A stretch of DNA of 64,000 nucleotides, taken from positions 1,364,001-1,428,000 of the forward strand of contig JABTUL010000001.1 in NCBI GenBank assembly GCA_015075425.1, in the 5' to 3' direction. Each line of letters opens with the position of its first letter. Within the stretch, counting starts at the first letter, position 1. Below are positions 24,421 through 35,600 of the stretch, piece by piece. This stretch comes from Spirochaetales bacterium (lineage in GTDB: Bacteria; Spirochaetota; Leptospiria; Leptospirales; Leptonemataceae). The translations under genes were made by a program, and so were the position numbers. The notes beneath the pieces were generated by a model. That model ran no database searches and was not told where the DNA came from. It saw only the letters and a list, made by a program, of their open reading frames with translations.

Positions 24421-25029
24421 TCACCGACGGTTCTTTTTCGTTCTACTTGAATCATCTGCGATTCTCTTTACCTTTTGCCGAGCAACTTCCATGCCGCGCG
24501 GGAGTTCTCTGACAAAGTAGATTCCATCGGAATCCTTTGGATAGCCTGCCTGTTCATTTAGGATCGCGTATAAAACGTATGTTTTGCCAGCATCGTTTGG
24601 GCCACCGAGCCAGACCCGCATTGGTCCAGCTTCTCCGTTTGCGACTACACCGCTTCCCTGATAATAGTAAGCTGTCTCCCCGGCTTCACTTTGAAAAATA
24701 TGAACATAACCACGGCTGTTCTCCGGGTTGATTGTTACGCTGACCAATATTTCTCTATTCCTGACAATCGTGGTATTCTCATTTGTCCGACTTTCAATGC
24801 TCGCAACATCTATCTGAATACTGCCTCTGACGTTGACGGCGACAGCCTTGGAATCTGCCGCAACCTTAGAATCTGGCATTAAAAGGTGCATGAGGTAAAG
24901 AGTGATCCCGCCGCCCACAAGGACTATACCGAATGCAAATTCCCGAGGTAATTGCGGGATCAGTGTCGTCGCGTAAAACACAACAACCCCCGTTAAGATC
25001 GCCACCATAAAGGAGACAATTACGCGCAT
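24421..25029 (-). CDS. Hypothetical inner-membrane protein
   Basis: A 202-residue protein with two N-terminal transmembrane segments (VIVSFMVAILTGVVVFYATT and FAFGIVLVGGGITLYLMHLL) and a soluble domain rich in beta strands (GSIQIDVASIESRTNENTTI, GYVHIFQSEAGETAYYYQGS). The C-terminus is basic. The start ATG 25029 follows GGGGGAAG closely. Family unknown. It may form a transcription unit with the downstream 279-residue gene (gap 27 bp). Confidence 0.55.
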   Translation of the reverse strand: MRVIVSFMVAILTGVVVFYATTLIPQLPREFAFGIVLVGGGITLYLMHLLMPDSKVAADSKAVAVNVRGSIQIDVASIESRTNENTTIVRNREILVSVTINPENSRGYVHIFQSEAGETAYYYQGSGVVANGEAGPMRVWLGGPNDAGKTYVLYAILNEQAGYPKDSDGIYFVRELPRGMEVARQKVKRIADDSSRTKKNRR

Positions 25030-25338
25030 CTTCCCCCATCCTTCCCGCCAGTGGCGGCCTTCCTTAAATTTTCTCTCCCGCTCTCCAGCGGCGCTTCTCC
25101 GGACCGTCCGTGCTCCGGAGAAGGGGCCATCCTTTCAGTACACCTTCGCGCCGCTGACTCCTTCACCGCCGGCGGAGAACCCCCGGGTTGCCGTCGCCTG
25201 GCAGATCATTCCACCTGCAGTGCCAGGCTACATGCTCGCTCGCGCTCGCACGTCGGCAACCCTACGCTTCTCCGCAAGCGACCGCTGGCTTTCGCGCCTT
25301 TTTCCTCAAAGACATTCGCGTCAGCGATTGTCATCCTT
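25030..25338. other. Non-coding, palindrome-rich gap
   Basis: It holds three dyads: CTTCTCCGGA/TCCGGAGAAG (25094-25103 with 25114-25123), the self-palindrome CCGCCGGCGG (25166-25175), and GCCTGGCA/TGCCAGGC (25196-25203 with 25221-25228). The first could act as a terminator-like hairpin in either direction but lacks T-runs. No gene is seen. Confidence 0.55.
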
Positions 25339-25626
25339 TCATCCCCTGAACCCCAGCAGTGCCAGAAACCCGCGCCACGCCTCTCGCCGCTCTTTGCGGC
25401 TTTTCCAGCGGTGCAAATGCATCTGCCACGACAGGTCAAAATAATAGTATTCTTTAAATTCTCGGTCCATTTCCAGTAGCCTTTCAATGATCCCGTCGTA
25501 CTTGCTTTCATCCGCAAAGTATATTGCCTTTAGCTCCTGGATCATTCGCCCGCGATGTTGCCGAAACAGGTGCAGCATGTGCGCGTCCGCCGGGAGTGAT
25601 TCTGGTCGCTCAAGAGCTTTCAGCAT
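25339..25626 (-). CDS. Small hypothetical protein
   Basis: A 95-residue helical protein (MLKALERPESLPADAHMLHL, then FRQHRGRMIQELKAIYFADE) with Trp/Arg-rich helices near its C-terminus. It overlaps the upstream 93-residue gene by 7 bp and so belongs to the run behind the giant protein gene. Family unknown. It could be an accessory or immunity-type protein. Confidence 0.45.
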   Translation of the reverse strand: MLKALERPESLPADAHMLHLFRQHRGRMIQELKAIYFADESKYDGIIERLLEMDREFKEYYYFDLSWQMHLHRWKSRKERREAWRGFLALLGFRG

Positions 25627-25901
25627 ACCAGCTCCCGCACCCGGCTGCTATCACGTAAGAAATCGAGGTCCAGCATCCACAGCTTCCGCCTTTCAGCGGC
25701 CAGTTCTGCTTCTAGCGCCAGGAAATCTTCCGCCTCTACAATGGTGTATTGTCCGCCCGCGATTTGAAGGAGGCCTTGCGCTGTGAGGGAAGCTAGCTCG
25801 TCCGCTGTGACGCCGCTTCTTTCCGCATCCGCTGCCGAAAACGGAGCGGATCCAAAGTGCTTGAGTAGCTTTTCGTGGGCTATGGCTTCAGGGACTGTCA
25901 T
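25620..25901 (-). CDS. Small hypothetical protein, winged-helix-like
   Basis: A 93-residue acidic protein. PFSAADAERSGVTADELASL then TAQGLLQIAGGQYTIVEAED resembles a small winged-helix repeat, followed by a helix rich in Glu and Ala. The ATG overlaps the end of the lipoprotein gene by 14 bp, and AGGTGG lies just upstream. It is part of the giant protein's operon. Function unknown. Confidence 0.45.
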   Translation of the reverse strand: MTVPEAIAHEKLLKHFGSAPFSAADAERSGVTADELASLTAQGLLQIAGGQYTIVEAEDFLALEAELAAERRKLWMLDLDFLRDSSRVRELVC

Positions 25902-26643
25902 GTTCCCACCTCACGTCATCCCTTGCAAGATCGTCTTCGCTTAATAGATTGATTTCAGCCAAACAAACCGGGATCTGAAGGTCTTGGCCAGCGTAGACTT
26001 CATTTATTTGCAAAACACCCATCAGAGCTGTAGACCAAACATAGCCGAGCTCCGGGCGCGCAGGATAACGCAGTGGAATCGCGACCGGAGCCATTGCCGG
26101 TTCGGATGTATCTGGGAGGCCAAGTTCTATACTTTGATTTATTATGGGCTCTGCAATTTCATAATCACCAATAAACCGCGTTTCGAAGATTCTCAGAGTG
26201 GCTTTTTTTATGCGGCCAGACTCCTGTCCATTTCCTATAAATCCGTTCCGCAATCTTAGGTGACCTTTCGGATTCTTCGCAAAGCCACCAGATGTTATCC
26301 GAAACCGGAAATGCGGATAGGGATCCTTGGGCGCGAAGCACCAAGCGGTGTTTGCTTTCCAATCTTTTCCGTTTTGCCCATGCCCTGTACCAAAGAATGA
26401 AACATACCTTGTGGCCATTAGACTGCTATCTGGCACTTCACGAACCAGACTCTGGAAAACCGATTGGATCTCGGGATGAAAACTTACCGGCGCTTGTGAT
26501 GTTTTAACCTCAATTCTTTCTTTATCTATCTTTGGTTCTCTATTGGATTCTACGCTGTGCTGCTGGGAAATACGCGGATTGCAGCAAGCATGAATAACAC
26601 AAATAGCTATAAAGAACCAATATTCGGATCGATGCATCTTCAC
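25888..26643 (-). CDS. Lipoprotein coupled to the giant toxin-like gene (possible immunity or accessory protein)
   Basis: A 251-residue protein with a lipoprotein signal (YWFFIAICVIHACCNPR, Cys near residue 20). The exported part contains TAWCFAPKDPYPHFRFRITS, then LRLRNGFIGNGQESGRIKKA. This recalls the discoidin-like, NADase-type glycan-binding domain I remember from Leptospira proteins (weak call). The start overlaps the stop of the giant gene by four bases (ATGA), so both are made together. Outer- or inner-membrane-anchored immunity against a protease tip would fit its location, but there is no direct evidence. Confidence 0.55.
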   Translation of the reverse strand: MKMHRSEYWFFIAICVIHACCNPRISQQHSVESNREPKIDKERIEVKTSQAPVSFHPEIQSVFQSLVREVPDSSLMATRYVSFFGTGHGQNGKDWKANTAWCFAPKDPYPHFRFRITSGGFAKNPKGHLRLRNGFIGNGQESGRIKKATLRIFETRFIGDYEIAEPIINQSIELGLPDTSEPAMAPVAIPLRYPARPELGYVWSTALMGVLQINEVYAGQDLQIPVCLAEINLLSEDDLARDDVRWEHDSP

Positions 26644-29600
26644 CTCATTAACCTGTAAATTCTGCGGCTTCCGATTGCGGCACCGCTAGTCCCAGACGCC
26701 GGTCTGTCAAAACGGTATTCGGCAAACATCCCGTTGCTGCGCGCATTGTAGCCTCCTGCAGACATGTTACCGCCGGGATCGTTCGTAATCCATACTTGAT
26801 TTCCACTTCTATCCGTCCGGTATCCGATAATGGTTATTTGATGTCCATCTGGTGGCGTTAAATATGTAGCCGCTTGTACTATACTGCCCTGCTGGAGCCA
26901 ATCTTTGATTATATTGTTCGCATCCAGCCGTCCCGCATCAGGATCCTTAGCTTCAGCCAATTGAAATACCAAGTTCCCTTTGGTATAACGTTCAGCTGCA
27001 AATGCCAAAATAGGTGTGACATTCGATGAAGGAAATCCTTTGCCGGCCCCGGTGCCAGATCTCCAATCAGTATAAATTTTATCAGGATGAATGGAAATAC
27101 CGTACTGCTCCAGCAACATTGAAGTAGCAGTTATCTGGCACATGTTCCCTCCAGAAACTCCTTGATCATTCGTCTGATTTTGGTACTGGTTTTTATAGAC
27201 GGAGCCGCGCACAACACGCCCAATTTCTTTGTTGTTTTCGTCGTATAAGATGAATTGATTCCCTTTTGCTTCGTAACGTGTAACTTCTCCATTCGAAATC
27301 AAGCTTTCAATGCGTCCAGCGAGCAATAAATCGGTGAACATTTGTTGCGGAGTGCTTACCTCAGGAATTGGATGCGGCCCGTTTGCGCTCAAGGTACTTG
27401 CAAGTTTTCTAATATATTCACGCGGATATTCAGAGGCACCCATGCCAAAACTATCTTTCCAAATCGATTGATACTCCGTAAGTCGACGCAGCAATTTTTC
27501 CCGAATGAGTGCATTTTCTGGGCCAGGATATGCTTGTTCGATTTGATTTTTTGCCTCGCTGAATGTCTGCGCAACATAATGAGCGGCCAAAGCATGCTCA
27601 CGAGCGGCCTGTCGGATTGCCTCAACTTCAGCATCGCTTTTGAAGCCATTGCCGGTTGCGAAGTTCAGGCCCTTCTCAACCCAACCTGCCGCTTTTCCCA
27701 GAGGTGGCGCCATCTTTGGCGGTGCTCCGGTCGGACCCGCATAGTAGAAGGGAGTCCCATCCGGGTTCACAATCATACCGCTCGCAGTCACATACCAGCC
27801 GTTCTCGTAGTCGTAGGTGTAGGGCTCGCCATCGGGAGTGTAGCCGGTCTGCCGTGAATTCACATAGGCCGCACCCAGAAGTATCTGCGCTGCCTGGTGC
27901 CTGTTGTTGTTCTCCTGTGCCCGCTGCGCCCATGCGATCTCCTGGGAAGAGTAGCCCGCCTGCTTTAGCGCATCGACCTGCTTCTCTCCCAGCGACTTTC
28001 CGGCCACCAGCCATTCATAGGTGTCGTCTTTATAAGCATCGCGGGCAAAACTTTGCGCTGCTCCCGATATCGCTCCGGTCTGCCATTCATAACCGCTGGC
28101 CATGAGTGAACCCAGACGATTCATTCCCACGTCGTTCATCGCGTTGTATTTTGCTGTGGCAGTCGCGCCACCGCTGATCTGCATCTCTGCGTAGGCTGCG
28201 CCCACCTGAATCGCACTCGAAGCCCCGGAATTGATCGCCCTCCCAGTAAAGCCGTCTACCTTCAGCGCGCCAGCCAGTCCGCCACTTTTGCCATCAAGGC
28301 CACCGCCGGCGACGTGGGTGATTGCGCCAACCGTCGTTTCAAGAGCCAGTCGGTCCAGCTTCGCCGCATCCATCTTCCAGCCCCCCACCTGGTTGCCCTT
28401 TTCGTCATATTCAAAGCCGGACTGGGCCATCGATATAGCCGCCTGACCCAGCGTCGCACCAATCACGCCGCCCGGCAGCATGGTAGCGAGAGATTTACCA
28501 AGGACTCCAGCCCACTTCTCCTGATTCATGCTAAAGGATCCGCGCCCGCGCTCATCGATTTCAAAGCCATCCACAATGGTGTTGGCCACAACCGCAACGC
28601 CGACGCCAATGGCAGCACCGGTAAAGGCACCGCCAGGACCACCAAAGGCGCCGCCCAGAGCCATTAGAGAATTGGTCAGGACGCTCGTTCCCACAGCCAC
28701 CGTGGTGGAGAGCATTCCATGAAACATTTTGCCAATTTCCCCAACGATCATCTGGTTCTTGTCATAGCCCTCGAATGTGCTCTTCATCTGGATGTTGTAG
28801 TTGGCGTTGCCAATCATCATGATGGGGTTGAACTGATTAAAAAGCGTCTCGATCGGGTTCGTGGTGCCAATGACCGCCGTCATGTGCCGCTGCTGCTCCT
28901 GCTGCACCCAACCGTCCATCCACTTGAGCTGCACATAGAATCCAGCCGGTGCGCCTCCCGGGCGTGCGCCCTGCGAACCCAGTTCGCCGGATCCACCGGA
29001 GGCCATGTCAAGGGCAAGCCCGCGCTCAAACATGTTGGAGGAAAAGGAGTTCCCCGCAGCCACGGTCGCCAACTGCGCACCCTGGCCGTCCGGGCCTTCG
29101 CCTACCCAATTTGCAAATTGTCCCTTCTCGCCGCCACGGCCCAGAATCGTTTCAAAGGCCGCCTGGAGCGCGAGTTTCTGGGTATAGAAATAGGTTTCTA
29201 CCTCTACGTCGCTTGCATGTTCCAGAAAACGCACCAGGTCTTCGCCTGATTTGTCGGCAAAGCCGCTCTCTCTTAAAGCCTGATCTAAATGATGGTCGGC
29301 GTCAAAATACGAGTAGGCGTCGACGGCTCCAAAAGATGCCGTACCGTGCGCCTGCTTCACAAAGCGTGAGCCCTGACGCATGTAGCCTGCAGCCATCGCT
29401 GAGGCGGCTGTGCTCTGGTCCACGGATTCGTTTTGCACCTGTATCGATTTCTTGAACTCCACCTGCATCTTGCGGTATTCTTCAAAAATTTTAACGTTGC
29501 TCAGCACTTTCATGCGTTTCGCATGCTCGTTCATTTCCGCCTGGAAATCACCGGCCACGCTGAGTGCACCGCTCAGGAGATCCGCGCCCACCATCTCAGA

Positions 29601-32600
29601 TAGGGCAAAATGTGTTTTGAAATTGACAATATCTTTGTTGATTTCTGTCAGTCGTTCTGCCGCAGCCGGCATATCGCGCTTCATGGTCTCAACGGCCTTG
29701 TTGATGGTGCTCTGCAGATCAATGGCCGGCAGGGCCACTCCATGCTGTTTGCCAAAGTTTTGCATCTGAGCATTGAGAGAGAGCACGGCCTCAGAGAGGA
29801 CCCGCTCAATCGTCTCCTCACTGGCATTCTGCCGGATGCCCGTTTCCCAGGCCTCTTTAGCCTTGAAGTGGTCCGCAATCTTCACATCCCAGGCGGCACG
29901 CGCTTCTTCCTCTTTTTCATCAAAGTCTTTGCGCCACTTGCGCCATTCCGCCAGAAAGCGGTCCTCAGCACCACTCCAGTTTTTGCGCCCGCGTTCCAGA
30001 ATGGTGTTCACCCGTCCTTCCCAGCTGGCAATCTTGTCCAGCAGCTCGCGTTCCTTGAGTTCCCAGTCTGTCTGCTGGACAGCGATGCGCTGCTCCAGTT
30101 CGCCAAGAACCACCTGGCTGGAATTGGCCAGATAGTCCTGGTATGTCATGCGGTATCCCGTGAATTCCCGTCCGCCTTCCCGGTGGCCGGCAGCTGCGTT
30201 GAAAAGCTCTTCGAAGGTTTGATCACGGTCTTCTAAAATGAGCTTTGTATCACCCGCAGCCTGCGCCACCAGATTTCCGGCCTGCATGTATGCGGCCAGC
30301 CTCTGGTCTCTGATGGCCTGCCCATGAGCCACAGCAGCATCCAGCACCTTGCTCATGTCGTATGCGTATTGATCGGCTGGTGTTGTGCCTTTTGGGATGA
30401 GCCGCGCATAGCGGTAGTATGTGGAACCGTCGTGGCGGAAAAACTTGATGCGGGTATACTGGCTGCCGTCTCCCGCCAGATACGCACCGCCTGCAAGAGG
30501 ACCCGGTTGTCCATCTATTAAACTTTCGGGATCATAGTGGCGGCCAAAGGCATCTTTGTATTCTACGGTCTCTTTGATGCCGGTGATGTCGAGTGCCTCG
30601 CTGCGCACGGCAGCATCGGGGTTGTTGTTCGAGCCGTCAGCTCTCAGGCTCTCCAGATTTCCGTTCACCATCTCAAATAAATAGACCAGATCTTCTTCGC
30701 TGAGTTGGTACAGGGCTTCTGCGGAATCATCGTCCTGTCTCTGGCGCCCGTATTCGATCAGGCGTTCTTTCAACGTTTGCTGGTCTTTGATGCGCGTGAA
30801 GTAGTACAGTGCCGCCCAGGCGTCCTCGGCTTCGCGCTGTGGTCCCATCACTGCCTGCGCTGAGGCGCCTGAGGCTGTGTCGCGGGCATTGCTGTAGGTA
30901 ATTAGAGTGCTGAGGGTTGCAATGCGGTACTCCATTTCCGCCTGCGCAATTTTTTTGCGCGCAAAAGCTTTGGCGATCAAACAGAAGGGATTCACAAAGA
31001 AGCCGCTACCGCAGTTCTGCGCGGCGGGTCCACCGTATGCTGTATAGGTGATATCTACTTTCAGCTTTTTCTGGTCCATCACACCCATCAGTGCCAGCGC
31101 AGAAAAATACACGCCCTTGAAACTGGCATATTCAGCCACCGTATTGCCCGCAGCCATCCACAGGCCAATCGCTTGCTGGTCCACAAGCGGTATGCTATTT
31201 GCCATCACCATGCCCACTGCCGTTTCTATGATCTGCGTGGGCCAGAACTTGAGCACCATCGCCTGGCCCATGCCCGCAGCGGTGTTCAAAATACTGCCGT
31301 GGTATGTGGAGTATGCGTCTGAAGCCCACTGATTCTGGCCAAAATACCAGCCGCGGAACTCATTAAAGAAGCTGCCACCGCCTTCCACCATACCCGCCAT
31401 CCGCAGATACACTGCATTGCGGGCGTCTTCAATCGTTTCATTGGGTGCTGTGCCAAATTTCTGGGCAAGGATCTGATCAAATTGTTTCTGTTTTTCTTCT
31501 GCCACAAGACGGCGGCGCATGATCTCCGCGCTCACGATTTCACTGGCTTTATGCACGCGGATCATGCGTGCTGTATGTTTGATGCTTTCCGCGCGGGCAA
31601 GGATCAACTCCCCGTACTCACTGTGTAGCAGGCGCAGAGTCAGTTCTTGCAGTTCTGCTTCCTCAGCGGCATTCAGCGTCTCATGCTGCCGGTTCTTGCG
31701 CTCCCTGAGTTCCAGCAGGCGCGTGGTTTCCGTGGTATTTAGAGCGGGCAGGGCAGTTCCCTGTTCCACGGCTTCCACCACGGCATTGAAATCTTCCAGC
31801 CGATCCTGGGAGAGCACCTGGAAACTCGCCTCATCAAGCCGCTGCTGGATGAGATTCACCGCGGCAAGAGCGCGTTCGTATTCGGTTGCGGCATCGCCGC
31901 GATACTCTTCTAAAGTTTTTTCAAATTCTTTACCACCTTCAGCATCGCTCAGGCTGGTGAAAAGATAAGGTGTGCGGGCATATTCCGCGACATGCTGGCG
32001 CTCCTCATACCTGTCCGTCGCTGCTGCAAGCGAATTGTATCTCTGCGCGTATTCGGCAAGGCCTGAGGCCAGTTCCGTCGCCTTTTCTGCGTATTCCGTG
32101 CGCAGATCATCGGCGATATTCGCATACAGATTGTATTGTGCTTCCGCCGCCTGATACTGTGCTGCCACGCCCTGAAAGGTGACCTCAAGAAACGCCTTGA
32201 GATCCATACTCGATAGCTGCTTGCGCCGTCCGGCTGCTGCAAAGGTCTCACCGGCCTCCCGCACCACAGCCTGAGCCTGAGCGATGGCTCCCTGCTTCTC
32301 TTCGATCTTTGCCTGATTGTGGATGGCCAGTCGCGACTGCGCGTCAACCTTGAGCGCCTCTATATCGGCGAGGTTGTTGTCTGTGCTTTCGAGATCATAC
32401 AGAGCAGCAGCTTTTGCTTTCACCTCGGTGAGTTCTTTTTCTTTACGATCATCAGCCATATCCGCTGCTAGGAACACAGCAGCGAGCGCGCGATTGAGGT
32501 TTGTGATCGCTTCTAAATAGTTGTTGGCCAGGTTTTCATAGAAGGTGTGGCGCATCTCGGCGGGATCCGCTCCCTCGCGCTCTGCGGTGCTTGATACCCC

Positions 32601-35600
32601 GTACAGGATACGTCTCTGTACCGCATCGCCGTTTGCATTGGTGGTCTCGATGACATTGTTCGACCGATCGCTTTTGAGGATCGTTTCAAAATCACCGGCA
32701 AGAATCGCTTCCGGTGCAAGGGTGAGGCCCGGTTGCTTCTCCACCGCGAGCCACATTCCCTCCTCTTGCAGATTCGCTTTGTCGGGATCGCTGAAGTACT
32801 GGCCCTCAGCACCGATGTATGTGCGGTAGTTAGAGAAGCGACTGTCGCGCAGTTCAGCGTCCTGGCCGCGCAGGGCCGCAAATTCCAGCAGCCTTTTGGC
32901 CACGTAGGCCTCTTCCTCATACTGATTCTTCGCCAGCTCCAGGCTACGCGCATTGTCCCCGATGATCCCGAGCAGGGCCTGCGATACATCTTTTTCTGTT
33001 TTCTTTAAGATCGCTAAATTCTTCTGCGCTTCATACGACAACGAAAGATCGGCAAATGGATCAAGGAGTCGTGGATCAAGAAAGAGCGCTTCCAGTTCCA
33101 GACGCTCGGCGTCGCTCTCAAGGAGCTCACCACCAAGGCGCAGGAGCAAATGCTGTTCTTGAGCCACAACCTCGCGGAAGTTCGCATCCAGATTGACAGA
33201 CTCTTCAAGCAGCAAATCTTTTAAACCGGCATGGGCCCCAAAGAACGCCTCAGCAGAGGCACTCAGACTGCCACTGCCACTTTCTGCTATCCCCACAAGA
33301 TCGGCAAAAGCAAAGACCAGTTGATTGCGATGCGTTTGAAGCAGTGCTCGATGCGCCAGATCGCTGGAGCGATACAGAATCCCTGCCAGCGCCCCCTCAA
33401 GACCTTCGTAGATGCCGGAAACGACCAGTTCCTGATTGCTGCGCGCCTGAAAAAAGCGCGCATAACCTTCTATGTCAGCGCTCAGGCGCGCTTTCTGTGC
33501 CGTGTCCAGACCATCCGCTAAAGAGAAGGCCGTGGCCATTTGATCAAATTCCAGCCGCAGTTCCGCCGGCAGCATGGTATCATAGTATGCCGATGGCTGG
33601 CCACCTGCACGCTCGATCAGGCCTTTAAGAAAGGCACCACGCTCCTCTTTAGCCGCCGTACGCAGACCTGCCGATTGCTTCTCAAGCAGCGCGAAGAAGT
33701 GTTCCTCCATCCGGGCTGGCGTCTCGCCTTCACGGGCCTGGAAGATTTCCAGCTCCTTCTGTGCTGCGCTGTCCGTATAGACGGCACCAATGGCACGCAA
33801 CTGCCGCAGCACTTGAAGCGCACTTTCTGCATCAGGCGACTGGTAGAACTGCGCGCTGATCCGATTTTTGAGCATCGCTTTCAGTTCTGTCTCAAGCTCT
33901 CCTGGCAATGCATTGTATCCGGCCCGGATGAGAATCTGACCCAGTCGCTCGTCAGCGAGCTGCCGCGAAAGATCAAGCTCAAGACGCAGTTCGCGATCTG
34001 AGAATTCCGCCGCATCCACAAAAGCAAGTGTGGCAAAGGTGACATCGCCCACAAGCCCGGCCAGTGCCCGGTAGTCTTTCGTTGCATAGTCAGGGATTGC
34101 TTTGAGTTCAGAAGGGAGGAGGTCCAGCTCCGTAACCACAGCGTCGCCCAGTTTCCCCGCTGAATGAAGGTCGGCCAGAGCCGCTGGCAAATACGCATCA
34201 AGCGGTGGGTCTTGTTCTATCAAACCAAAACCCAGGCCAAGCAGGCGATCACGGTCAGCCTTCGTGATGAAGCGCTGACCCATCGTTTTGCCATCCAGAG
34301 CATAGGCCGGATCGGAAAGAAAACCAGCAAACGTTTCCCGGAAATCGGCCAGTCGCTCCTCATAGGTAGCACCGCTGATGCTCACACTGTTCGCATTCTT
34401 CCAGTGCAGGATCTTCTGGACCCAGATCCGATCACGCATTTCAAGGCTATAGTCCTCTTCCCGTATCCCGCCGTTAAGCGGCAGATCCGCGTTCAGACGA
34501 TGGTACTCCTGATGCGCCAGGGTTTCCAGAAGAATGAAGCCACCGTCAGGAAGAAAAGTCGCCTCTGTGTTCCGGTCTTTAAGATAGGCCTGAATATAGT
34601 CAGCCTGGGTGGCAGGTTCATCAGCGGCATTTTGCGCCGCCAGGTAGTCACTGAAGCTGTGCGCTGATTGATACTCAAAGAAGTCACGCAAAAGAATCGA
34701 CCCGGCAATCGCTCCGTTCACGCCGCGCAAATCAAGAACGGCCCGTTCGCGCAGCACCGCTGTGTCTGCATCACGCAGACTCCGGTACTCTGCGTAGCGC
34801 TTCTCTGCCGATTGATAGGCACGTAGAAGCAAGATCTCGCGCAACTCAGCCGGATAGTCCTCCGCCTTATACTGAGCGGAGAGATCCAGCCGGTCCATCG
34901 CAGAAAGAAGGGAGGAACGATACAGATCGTCCTTGAGCCGGGCCAGATCTTCCGCAGCATCGCTCACCGGCAGAGCATTCAAATAATCCAATATGGTACT
35001 TTTTAGCGTCAGGGTACTGTCCGCCTCATGCGCCAGAACGGCCACCTTACGGCGGATCGTCGCCAGAGCACCCTTGTTCTCTCCGCTGTTCAATGTCTCA
35101 AGCCAGCCCAGCACCTGACTTCGTGCTGTTGGAAGATCCAGACCGCTATCCATGGCGGCAAGGCCAGCAAGGGCATCCTGTGCTGTCTGGGTGCGGCCGG
35201 CATAGGCCGTCATGAAGGCAAGCACCGACTCATCAACCACGAGATCCGCATCGCGGATGGCCCTGTCCTGCGTTGTGGCCGCAAGAGTAAGAAAACTCTC
35301 TTCTATAGAAGAACGTGTATTCGAAAGGGCCGCAAGAACTGCCGCACGCAGATCCTCTCCGTCCAGATCTCCCGATGCAAGCACACCATGGATCTGTGAT
35401 ACATACAGTCCGCGTTCCGGTGGCTGTGCTGCCAGAAGTCCAGTCAAACTGCTGCGCAGGCCGTCCGCCGAAAGGCCGTTCACCAGCGTCGCAAGGTCAC
35501 TCACCTTAAAGATCGACTGGGCTTCCAGATACTCTTCCGGGGTAACCGGCGCGGCAAGATAGCCCTCTTTGACCACCTGCACAAACTGGGCGGACAAAGA

